From the NCBI GenBank assembly GCA_022794295.1, contig JAAWEO010000091.1, positions 1 through 7,750 of the forward strand: a DNA stretch of 7,750 nucleotides. Direction: 5' to 3'. Shown in pieces: positions 1 to 5,568 of the stretch. Origin of the DNA: Angelakisella sp. Its GTDB lineage: Bacteria; Bacillota; Clostridia; Oscillospirales; Ruminococcaceae. Numbering within the stretch: position 1 is the first letter of the stretch; the number at the start of each line of letters is the position of its first letter. Below the pieces are notes generated by a model. It saw only the letters and a list, made by a program, of their open reading frames with translations, was not told where the DNA came from and searched no databases. The translations under genes and the position numbers were made by a program.

Positions 1-248
1 TGGCATCTTGGAATTGTGCTGCCGCTTACCAGCGTCCGGGCTTTCGCGGCCGGAGGCTCGTTGGCCGGATAAGGTGCTTTTTTCTGCGGAAAAAAGCGGT
101 GCCCTTCGGGCTAATGCCGCACGGCGGCAGGTTGGGAACGGCTAAGGTGATTTTCGCTGGAGCGAAAATCAGTGCCGCTTCGCGGCTAATGGCCTGCGGG
201 CCGGGGGTTGGTTACGGCTTTGGTGCTTGCGGCGGGGGGAGGTTTTTC
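1..248 (+). repeat. Left copy of a modular palindromic intergenic repeat
   Basis: This gene-free block is matched, inverted, by 7453-7644. Positions 1-76 match the other copy with two substitutions (positions 21 and 71). The rest is a string of short perfect hairpins. They are 76-97 (9-bp stem, TGCG loop), 101-111 (GCCC/GGGC), 116-128 (GCCGC/GCGGC), 149-170 (10-bp arms GATTTTCGCT/AGCGAAAATC), 174-186 (GCCGC TTC GCGGC) and 191-202 (GGCC TGCG GGCC). Linkers are TAAT or TAAGGTG. The 203-248 tail is G-rich and shares CTTTGGTGCTT (218-228) with the right copy. The block may extend left of the window. It resembles REP or BIME-type intergenic repeats in style, but I do not recognise the family. No long open frame here resembles a real protein. 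Confidence 0.9.
77..149 (+). repeat. 73-bp module block present only in the left copy
   Basis: When the two inverted copies are aligned, this segment has no counterpart on the right. There the linker after the 76-bp unit runs straight into the GATTTTCGCT hairpin. The segment is bounded by a 7-bp direct repeat, TAAGGTG at 70-76 and again at 143-149; the right copy has one related TTAGGTG at the junction. It contains three hairpins (76-97, 101-111, 116-128) and a short spacer. It could be an insertion with a 7-bp target duplication, or the right copy could have lost it by recombination between linkers. The sequence alone does not decide. Confidence 0.75.
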
Positions 249-280
249 TGCTGGGGGGGTATCTTTGGTTAAGAAGGCAC

Positions 281-309
281 TTGTTTCTCTCCTTTGAAAC
301 AGGTATAAT
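281..309 (+). promoter_or_regulatory. Sigma-70/sigma-A type promoter of mnmG-rsmG
   Basis: A -35 box TTGTTT lies at 281-286 and a perfect -10 box TATAAT at 304-309, separated by the ideal 17 bp. Transcription would begin near 316, giving a leader of roughly 28 nt before the mnmG ATG. The promoter lies downstream of the palindromic repeat block, so the repeat would not be in the transcript made from it. No operator or riboswitch-sized leader is visible. Confidence 0.75.
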
Positions 310-343
310 TACCCCGTAACGCTTCCAGAAAAAGAGGTCATCT

Positions 344-2257
344 ATGAAAGAGTATTTTGCCGGAAAGTTTGATATTGCTGTAATTGGCGGGGGGCATGCG
401 GGGGTGGAGGCTGCTTTGGCGGCTGCTCGTTTGGGGTGTTCGGTGGTGATGTTTACCATCTCCCTGGATGCCATTGCCAACATGCCCTGCAACCCCTCTA
501 TTGGCGGCACGGCCAAGGGGCACCTGGTCCGGGAGCTGGATGCCCTGGGGGGGGAGATGGGCCGGGCGGCGGACGCTACCATGCTCCAAAGCCGGATGCT
601 CAACCGGGGGAAGGGGCCGGCGGTACACTCCCTTCGGGTCCAGTCGGACCGGATGGCCTATCACCGGTACATGAAGGAGGTGGTGGAATCCACGCCGGGC
701 CTTTTGGTCCGCCAAGGGGAGGCTGCCTCTGTTTCCCTGGATGAAGAAGGCCGGGTGGCTGCCGTTACCACCACCATGGGGGGACGGTACGAGGTCAAGG
801 CCGTTGTGATTGCCACCGGCACCTACCTTTCCGGGCGGATCTTTGTGGGGGAATTTTCCCAGGAAAGCGGTCCCGATGGGTCCCACCCCGCCAGGGCCCT
901 CTCCCATTCCCTTCGGGAGCTGGGCCTTCCCCTGCGGCGGTTTAAAACCGGGACCCCTGCCCGGGTCCACAGGGATTCCATCGATTTTTCCCGGCTGGAG
1001 CTCCAGGAGGGGGACGAGCCGGTGATCCCCTTCTCCTTTGGGAACTGGGGCAAAAGGGAGTACCGGAACCTCCTTCCCTGCCACATTGCCTACACCAACA
1101 GCGAAACCCACCGGGTCATCCGGGAGAACCTGGACCGCTCCCCTTTGTATGCCGGGGAGATCCAGGGGGTGGGCCCCCGGTACTGCCCCAGCATCGAGGA
1201 CAAGGTGGTCCGCTTTGCCGAAAAGGAACGCCACCAGCTATTTATTGAGCCCATGGGCCTCAGCACCCGGGAGGTGTACCTCCAGGGAATGAGCAGCAGC
1301 CTGCCCGAGGAGGTCCAGCTCCAAATGTACCGCACCATTCCCGGCCTGGAACAGGTGCAGCTGATGCGCACCGCCTATGCCATCGAGTACGACTGCATCG
1401 ACCCCACCGCCCTGCGCCCTACCCTGGAGGTGAAAAGCATCCCCGGCCTGTACGGGGCGGGGCAGTTTAACGGAAGCTCCGGCTATGAGGAGGCCGCCGT
1501 CCAGGGCTTTGTGGCAGGGGTGAACGCCGCCCACCAGATCCTGGGGCGGGAGCCCCTGATCCTGGAGCGGTCCGGCTCCTACATCGGGACCCTGATCGAT
1601 GACCTGGTGACCAAGGGGTGTATGGACCCCTACCGGATGATGACCAGCCGGAGCGAATACCGCCTCCTTCTCCGACAGGACAACGCCGACGTCCGGCTGA
1701 TGCCCCTGGGATACCGCCTGGGCCTGATCGGGGAAGAACAGTACCAGGAGTTTCTGGCCCAGCAGGAGGCCAAGGAGGCGGAAAAGAAGCGTCTGGCCGC
1801 CCTGACCATCTCCGCCAGCCCGGAGGTAAACACCTGGCTGGAATCGGTGGGAAGCACCCCCCTGGAGCGGGGCATCCGGGCCGCCGAGCTGCTGAAGCGC
1901 CCCCAGGTGACCTATCAGGGCCTGGCCCCCTTCGATCCCGGGCGAAAGCCCCTCCACCCCCACGTAACGGAGCAGGTGGAGATCGAGGTGAAGTATGAGG
2001 GATATCTGAAAAAACAGCAGGCCCAGGTGGAAGGAATGCGGCGCCTGGAAACCAGACCATTGGGAGATAAGGTGGATTACCAGTCCATTGGGGGGCTGCG
2101 GCTGGAGGCAGCGGAAAAGCTGGCAAAGCTCCGGCCGGCCACCCTGGGCCAGGCCAGCCGGATCAGCGGGGTGAGCCCCGCCGATATTTCGGTGCTGATG
2201 ATCTGGCTGGAAACAAAGGAAAGGAGGAAGCCCCATGATCCCCAGGGAGGAATTTGA
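344..2257 (+). CDS. mnmG: tRNA uridine-5-carboxymethylaminomethyl(34) synthesis enzyme MnmG (GidA)
   Basis: MnmG is an FAD enzyme that works with the GTPase MnmE to place the carboxymethylaminomethyl group on C5 of wobble uridine 34 in certain tRNAs, using methylenetetrahydrofolate, in the cytoplasm. The 637-residue product is full length for the family. The N-terminal dinucleotide-binding loop GGGHAG is at residues 15-20. The two conserved cysteines are in MPCNPSIGG (C49) and RYCPSIEDK (C281). A second FAD-contacting segment, with NGSSGYEEAAVQG, is at about 376-388, and the C-terminal helical tRNA/MnmE-binding region ends in the usual SGVSPADISVLMIWLE stretch. The ATG is preceded by AGAGG (333-337) at 6 nt and by a strong promoter. 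The gene overlaps rsmG by 23 nt, the classic gidA-gidB pair. The usual upstream partner mnmE is not in the window; a repeat block occupies that position. Confidence 0.98.
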   Translation: MKEYFAGKFDIAVIGGGHAGVEAALAAARLGCSVVMFTISLDAIANMPCNPSIGGTAKGHLVRELDALGGEMGRAADATMLQSRMLNRGKGPAVHSLRVQSDRMAYHRYMKEVVESTPGLLVRQGEAASVSLDEEGRVAAVTTTMGGRYEVKAVVIATGTYLSGRIFVGEFSQESGPDGSHPARALSHSLRELGLPLRRFKTGTPARVHRDSIDFSRLELQEGDEPVIPFSFGNWGKREYRNLLPCHIAYTNSETHRVIRENLDRSPLYAGEIQGVGPRYCPSIEDKVVRFAEKERHQLFIEPMGLSTREVYLQGMSSSLPEEVQLQMYRTIPGLEQVQLMRTAYAIEYDCIDPTALRPTLEVKSIPGLYGAGQFNGSSGYEEAAVQGFVAGVNAAHQILGREPLILERSGSYIGTLIDDLVTKGCMDPYRMMTSRSEYRLLLRQDNADVRLMPLGYRLGLIGEEQYQEFLAQQEAKEAEKKRLAALTISASPEVNTWLESVGSTPLERGIRAAELLKRPQVTYQGLAPFDPGRKPLHPHVTEQVEIEVKYEGYLKKQQAQVEGMRRLETRPLGDKVDYQSIGGLRLEAAEKLAKLRPATLGQASRISGVSPADISVLMIWLETKERRKPHDPQGGI

Positions 2258-2942
2258 AGCTCTGTTCCAAAAAATTGGGGTGGAAGGGGATTACCAGTCC
2301 TTCGCCCTGTACTGTGATCTTCTTCAGGAGTGGAACAAAAAAATGAACCTGACCGCCATTACTGACGACCAGGGAGTGGCGATGAAGCACTTTGCAGACA
2401 GCGTCCTGCCCCTGACCCTGTGGGAGGTCCCCGCCCGGGCCAGGGTGATCGATGTGGGGACAGGGGCAGGGTTCCCCTCTGTCCCCATGAAGCTGGTCCG
2501 GAGAGACCTGGAACTGACCCTTCTGGACAGCCTGCGGAAACGGCTGGACTTTTTGCAGGCGGTGTGCACCGGGATCGGTATCGACGCAGCCCTGGTCCAT
2601 GCCCGGGCAGAGGACGCGGGGCGAAACCCCGCCCACCGGGAAAAATATCAGGTGGCTACCAGCCGCGCGGTGGCAGGACTGGACCTTTTGGCGGAGTACT
2701 GCCTGCCCCTTTTGCAGGTGGGCGGAACCTTTTTGGCGCTGAAGGGAAGCGGCGGCCGGGAGGAAGCCGAAGCTGGGGCAAAGGCGGTTGCCCTTTGCGG
2801 AGGGCGGATCCGGGATGTGATCGGCTACCAGCTGCCCAGCGGGGACGGCCGGACGCTGGTCGTGGTGGAAAAGGTGGAGGCAGCACCGGCGCGGTACCCC
2901 CGGACCTCCCAGAAAATCGCGAAGGCAGGACCTCTCAGGTAA
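2235..2942 (+). CDS. rsmG: 16S rRNA (guanine527-N7)-methyltransferase RsmG (GidB)
   Basis: RsmG uses S-adenosylmethionine to methylate N7 of G527 in the 530 loop of 16S rRNA; its loss is known to give low-level streptomycin resistance in several bacteria. The 235-residue protein has typical family length. Visible motifs are MNLTAI (37-42), the SAM-binding loop VIDVGTGAGFP (71-81), the acidic strand end LLDSLRKR (96-103), SRAVA (143-147) and the C-terminal YPR (221-223) followed by a short basic tail. The start is fixed by AAGGAGG at 2221-2227, 7 nt before the ATG and inside the 3' end of mnmG, so translation is probably coupled. The gene ends only 16 bp from the convergent DUF378 gene, and I see no clear intrinsic terminator. 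The parA/parB/noc genes that often follow in Firmicutes are absent. Confidence 0.97.
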   Translation: MIPREEFEALFQKIGVEGDYQSFALYCDLLQEWNKKMNLTAITDDQGVAMKHFADSVLPLTLWEVPARARVIDVGTGAGFPSVPMKLVRRDLELTLLDSLRKRLDFLQAVCTGIGIDAALVHARAEDAGRNPAHREKYQVATSRAVAGLDLLAEYCLPLLQVGGTFLALKGSGGREEAEAGAKAVALCGGRIRDVIGYQLPSGDGRTLVVVEKVEAAPARYPRTSQKIAKAGPLR

Positions 2943-2958
2943 TACACAGCTGCCGGGG

Positions 2959-3153
2959 TCAGCGGCCGGACCGCCGGAACAGCAGGGGCAGACAGCCGAT
3001 CCCCCCCATTGCCGCCAGGGTGTAGGCTGCCCGCCCCAGGATGGTGACCCCGCCGCCCAGGTACAGCTCTACCATATCCAGACCCAAAAGCCCAATGAGA
3101 CCCCAGTTTAGTCCACCTGCTACAGCAAGCAGGATAGCCAGCTTTTCCAGCAT
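2959..3153 (-). CDS. Small DUF378 (YuzA-like) two-helix membrane protein
   Basis: The 64-residue product has two hydrophobic segments, at about residues 4-24 and 36-58, separated by a short loop with one aspartate (D26), and a basic tail (RRSGR) that would favour a cytoplasmic C-terminus. The GGLNWGLIG stretch (13-21) and overall size match the DUF378 family, known from YuzA of Bacillus, whose function is unknown. I chose the ATG at 3153 rather than the longer in-frame start at 3249. An AAGGAGG box lies about 8 nt upstream of 3153, the family normally begins with a short basic N-terminus, and the longer form would translate part of an inverted repeat and an AT-rich leader. The gene is convergent with rsmG. 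It has no terminator of its own that I can see. Confidence 0.85.
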   Translation of the reverse strand: MLEKLAILLAVAGGLNWGLIGLLGLDMVELYLGGGVTILGRAAYTLAAMGGIGCLPLLFRRSGR

Positions 3154-3185
3154 CCCCCTGCCCTCCTTTTTGGTTAGTTGAAGCC

Positions 3186-3216
3186 ATGACGCTGAAAAAA
3201 TAAAAACAAGCGTCAT
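3186..3216 (-). promoter_or_regulatory. 8-bp inverted repeat in the leader of the DUF378 gene
   Basis: ATGACGCT at 3186-3193 is perfectly complementary to AGCGTCAT at 3209-3216, with a 15-nt A-rich spacer (T-rich on the coding strand). It lies 33 nt upstream of the chosen ATG, between the candidate promoter and the ribosome binding site. It could be a protein-binding operator or a leader hairpin. The long loop makes it weak as an RNA hairpin, and it lacks the following U-run of an intrinsic terminator. Confidence 0.4.
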
Positions 3217-3223
3217 AACAATA

Positions 3224-3251
3224 AAAATACAAGGTAAGACTCCAGGCACAA
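3224..3251 (-). promoter_or_regulatory. Weak candidate promoter for the DUF378 gene
   Basis: On the minus strand TTGTGC (3251-3246) and TATTTT (3229-3224) are 16 bp apart and could serve as -35 and -10 boxes. The -35 box falls inside the outer arm of the nested inverted repeat, so if the site is real the repeat supplies part of the promoter. Both boxes are imperfect and the region is AT-rich, so chance matches are likely. Confidence 0.25.
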
Positions 3252-3364
3252 TTCACACCCCTCCGTAGGGTCTAAAGTTTGGGGCCGCCTTTACAAAGGG
3301 CGGCCCCAAACTTTAGACCCTACGGGGGCTTGTGCGGGGCGGAAGGTTGTGCCTGGAGTCTTAC
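3234..3364. repeat. Nested inverted repeat, MITE-like palindrome of 131 bp
   Basis: The outer arms, 3234-3251 and 3347-3364, are perfect 18-bp inverted repeats beginning GTAAGACTCC. The inner arms, 3263-3289 and 3299-3325, are perfect 27-bp inverted repeats ending in GGGGCCGCC, with a 9-nt loop (3290-3298). The spacers between outer and inner arms differ in length and sequence: 11 nt at 3252-3262 and 21 nt at 3326-3346. Neither side is followed by the T-run of an intrinsic terminator, and the ATPase operon has its own terminator next door. No coding sequence lies inside. The architecture suggests a miniature non-autonomous element or a structured intergenic repeat. I see no obvious target-site duplication at its edges. 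Confidence 0.85.
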
Positions 3365-3397
3365 TTCCTAGCCTCCCCTATTCTGCTGCAATTATAC

Positions 3398-3433
3398 AAA
3401 AAGCCGCCTCCCCACAGCCGGGGAAGGCGGCTT
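3398..3433 (-). terminator. Intrinsic terminator of the V-type ATPase operon
   Basis: On the minus strand the arm at 3433-3420 pairs with the arm at 3413-3401, a GC-rich stem with one bulged base and a 6-nt loop (3414-3419). It is followed by a U-run (3402-3398). It starts 8 nt after the ntpD stop codon. The plus-strand side lacks a good T-run, so termination is mainly in the minus direction. Confidence 0.9.
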
Positions 3434-3441
3434 TCGCATTA

Positions 3442-4125
3442 TTATTCCAGGGGCTCCAGTTCTGCTCCTTGGGGCTTGGACTGCTCCAGGGCCCGGGCGA
3501 TCTCCTCCCGGTGGACCTTCTGCCGCTTGATGACCTTCTGGCGGCTGAATTCCTCCCGGTCCTTTTCCTCCAGGGCCTCGGTGATAAATTTGGACGAGTA
3601 CTCAAAGCCAGGGATGATAATGTTCTTCAGGGCGTTGGCTCGGCTTTGGGTCTTTTTAATGGCGTTTGCCAGGCGGTAGATGCTGTTTTCCACCTCCGCC
3701 AGCCGGGCGGTGAGCAGTTTCACCCTGTGGAAGCAGAGGTAGGCGTTGTCCAGCTGGGAGTTGGTGCCGTACATCCCGTAGGTTACCTCCGGGTCCTTGG
3801 GGGCGTCCAGCCGGACGGTGGGCAGCTCGGTGCCCATAACGCTGCGGTACTGGATATCAAGGCCGTTTTCAATGGGAATGCCGTTGGCGATCCCCTCGAT
3901 GACCCCCAGGGTGATGTTGGCCCGCTGGAGGGCCACATAGGCCTTGGCATAGGTGGAGCTGATCTGTCCCCGGAGCTGCTTGGCGCTGTCGATCATGGTC
4001 ATCAGCTCCCGGATCAGGATATTCCGCTTCCGGTCCAGCAGGTCAAAGCCCATCCGGGCCAGCTGGAGGGACTTTTTGACGTTCATGAGGTTTCCCTTGG
4101 TGGGGGAGATGTTTTCGGTCCTCAT
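3442..4125 (-). CDS. ntpD: V-type ATP synthase/ATPase subunit D (central stalk)
   Basis: Subunit D is the coiled-coil rotor shaft that runs through the A3B3 head and couples catalysis to rotation of the membrane ring. The 227-residue product is near the usual family length. Its N-terminal region starts MRTENISPTKGNLMNVKKSL and continues as a charged helix (about residues 10-80). The middle is a less helical segment (about 85-125). The C-terminal helix (about 126-215) carries the family stretch SRANALKNIIIP (161-172) and a charged EEKDREEFSRQKVIK segment (186-200). The start is supported by GGGAGG (4140-4135), 9 nt from the ATG, and lies 15 nt after the ntpB stop. It is the last gene of the A-B-D run, and the terminator follows directly. 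Confidence 0.96.
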   Translation of the reverse strand: MRTENISPTKGNLMNVKKSLQLARMGFDLLDRKRNILIRELMTMIDSAKQLRGQISSTYAKAYVALQRANITLGVIEGIANGIPIENGLDIQYRSVMGTELPTVRLDAPKDPEVTYGMYGTNSQLDNAYLCFHRVKLLTARLAEVENSIYRLANAIKKTQSRANALKNIIIPGFEYSSKFITEALEEKDREEFSRQKVIKRQKVHREEIARALEQSKPQGAELEPLE

Positions 4126-4140
4126 TCCTCGTTACCTCCC

Positions 4141-5550
4141 TTAGCCTTTGAACATTTTGGCTTTTTCGGGGTCGTAATGCTTTTCCAGCATTTCCTTGTC
4201 CACCCGGTCCAGCTCCTCAATGGGCAGCATGGAAAGGAGGCTCCACCCCAGGTCCAGGGTCTGGTCGATGGTGCGGTTTTCGTCCTCCCCCTGGCCCAGG
4301 AAGTGCTCCTCGAACTTGCGGCCAAACAGGAGGTACTCCTTGTCAATGGGGGAAAGCTCCTCCTCGCCGATGACCGAGGCCAGGCTTCGGGCATCCTGGA
4401 CCTTGGCATAGCAGGCGAAAAGCTGGTTGCTTACCGCGCTGTGGTCGTCCCGGGTGTAGCCCTCGCCGATGCCGTCCTTCATCAGACGGGAAAGGCTGGG
4501 CAGCACCGAAATGGGGGGATAGATGCCCATAAGGTCCAGGCCGCGGTCCAGAACGATCTGCCCCTCGGTGATGTAGCCGGTAAGGTCCGGCACCGGGTGG
4601 GTGATGTCATCGTTGGGCATGGTGAGGATGGGGATCTGGGTCACCGAGCCGTTGTGGCCGTTAATGACACCGGCCCGCTCGTAAAGGGAGGCAAGCTCCG
4701 AATAGAGGTAACCGGGGTATCCCTTACGGCCGGGGATCTCCCCCTTGGAGGAGGAGAATTCCCGAAGGGCCTCGGCATAGGAGGTCATGTCGGTAAGGAT
4801 CACCAGAACGTGCATATCCTGCTCAAAGGCCAGATATTCCGCCACTGTCAAAGCGCACCGGGGGGTGAGAAGGCGCTCGATAATGGGGTCGTTGGAAAGG
4901 TTCAGGAACATAACCACGTTCTTCATGACCCCGTTCTTTTCGAAGGAGGAACGGAAGTAGTCGGCCACGTCGTTTTTAACACCCATGGCGGCAAAGACCA
5001 CGCAGAATTTGGAATCCGGGTCCTCCTCGCCGTTTTTGGTAATTTTGGCCTGGCTGACGATCTGTACCGCCAGCTTGTTGTGGTTCATACCGGAACCGGA
5101 GAAGATAGGCAGCTTCTGCCCCCGGATCAGGGTCATCAGGGCGTCAATGGAGGAAATGCCGGTGCGGATGTAGTTCCGGGGATAGGTCCGGGAAACGGGG
5201 TTGATGGGCTGTCCGTTAATATCCCGGTGGACCTCTGCGAACACCTCCCCCAGGCCGTCAATGGGCTTGCCGCTGCCGCTGAAGACGCGGCCCAGCACCT
5301 CTGGGGAGAGGGCCATCTCCATGGGGTGGCCCAAAAGCTTGGTCCTGGTGTTGGTCAGGGAAAGTCCGGTGGTCCCTTCAAAGACCTGGATCACCGCCTT
5401 GTCCCCCTCCAGGCTGACAATACGCCCGTCCCGGGTGGTGCCGTCCTCCAGCTCCAGGGTGACCATCTCCTCAAAGCTGGCATTCTGGACATGGTCCAGC
5501 ACCACCAGAGGGCCGTTGATCTCTTTCAGTCCCACAAATTGGATGCTCAT
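4141..5550 (-). CDS. ntpB: V-type ATP synthase/ATPase subunit B (regulatory nucleotide-binding subunit)
   Basis: Subunit B alternates with subunit A in the A3B3 head and lends residues to the catalytic interface but is itself non-catalytic. The 469-residue product is full length. As expected for B, the position of the Walker A loop is degenerate: SGSGMNHN at 151-158, with no GKT/S. The N-terminal beta-barrel (about 1-75) includes EGTTGL (58-63). The central domain has DMTSYAEALREFSSSKGEIPGRKGYPG (254-280), and the PPISVLPSLSRLM signature is at 345-357. The start has AAAGGAGGG (5567-5559) 8 nt upstream and lies 18 nt after the ntpA stop, so it is co-transcribed with A and D. Coupling-ion preference (H+ or Na+) cannot be read from B; it depends on the ring subunit, which is not present here. 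Confidence 0.98.
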   Translation of the reverse strand: MSIQFVGLKEINGPLVVLDHVQNASFEEMVTLELEDGTTRDGRIVSLEGDKAVIQVFEGTTGLSLTNTRTKLLGHPMEMALSPEVLGRVFSGSGKPIDGLGEVFAEVHRDINGQPINPVSRTYPRNYIRTGISSIDALMTLIRGQKLPIFSGSGMNHNKLAVQIVSQAKITKNGEEDPDSKFCVVFAAMGVKNDVADYFRSSFEKNGVMKNVVMFLNLSNDPIIERLLTPRCALTVAEYLAFEQDMHVLVILTDMTSYAEALREFSSSKGEIPGRKGYPGYLYSELASLYERAGVINGHNGSVTQIPILTMPNDDITHPVPDLTGYITEGQIVLDRGLDLMGIYPPISVLPSLSRLMKDGIGEGYTRDDHSAVSNQLFACYAKVQDARSLASVIGEEELSPIDKEYLLFGRKFEEHFLGQGEDENRTIDQTLDLGWSLLSMLPIEELDRVDKEMLEKHYDPEKAKMFKG

Positions 5551-5568
5551 TGTTCTGGCCCTCCTTTC

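Noticed and set aside
1..248. CRISPR array
   Set aside because: The palindromes differ from one another and are joined by 3-7 nt linkers. There are no equal-length repeats with unique spacers.
338..2236. Two long minus-strand open frames opposite mnmG (338-1234 and 1238-2236)
   Set aside because: They have the same G/H/P/L/V-rich antisense composition and no motif. mnmG is certain on the other strand.
3154..3249. N-terminal extension of the DUF378 protein by 32 residues (start at 3249)
   Set aside because: The extra segment would translate the repeat arm and the leader palindrome. The ATG at 3153 has a well-placed AAGGAGG.
2825..3256. A 143-codon minus-strand frame overlapping the DUF378 gene
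   Set aside because: It is in another frame, runs through rsmG and the AT-rich leader, and shows no family motif. The 64-residue DUF378 frame has a good ribosome binding site.
3263..3325. Intrinsic terminator formed by the 27-bp inner hairpin
   Set aside because: There is no T-run on either side, and the ATPase operon already has a good terminator at 3398-3433.
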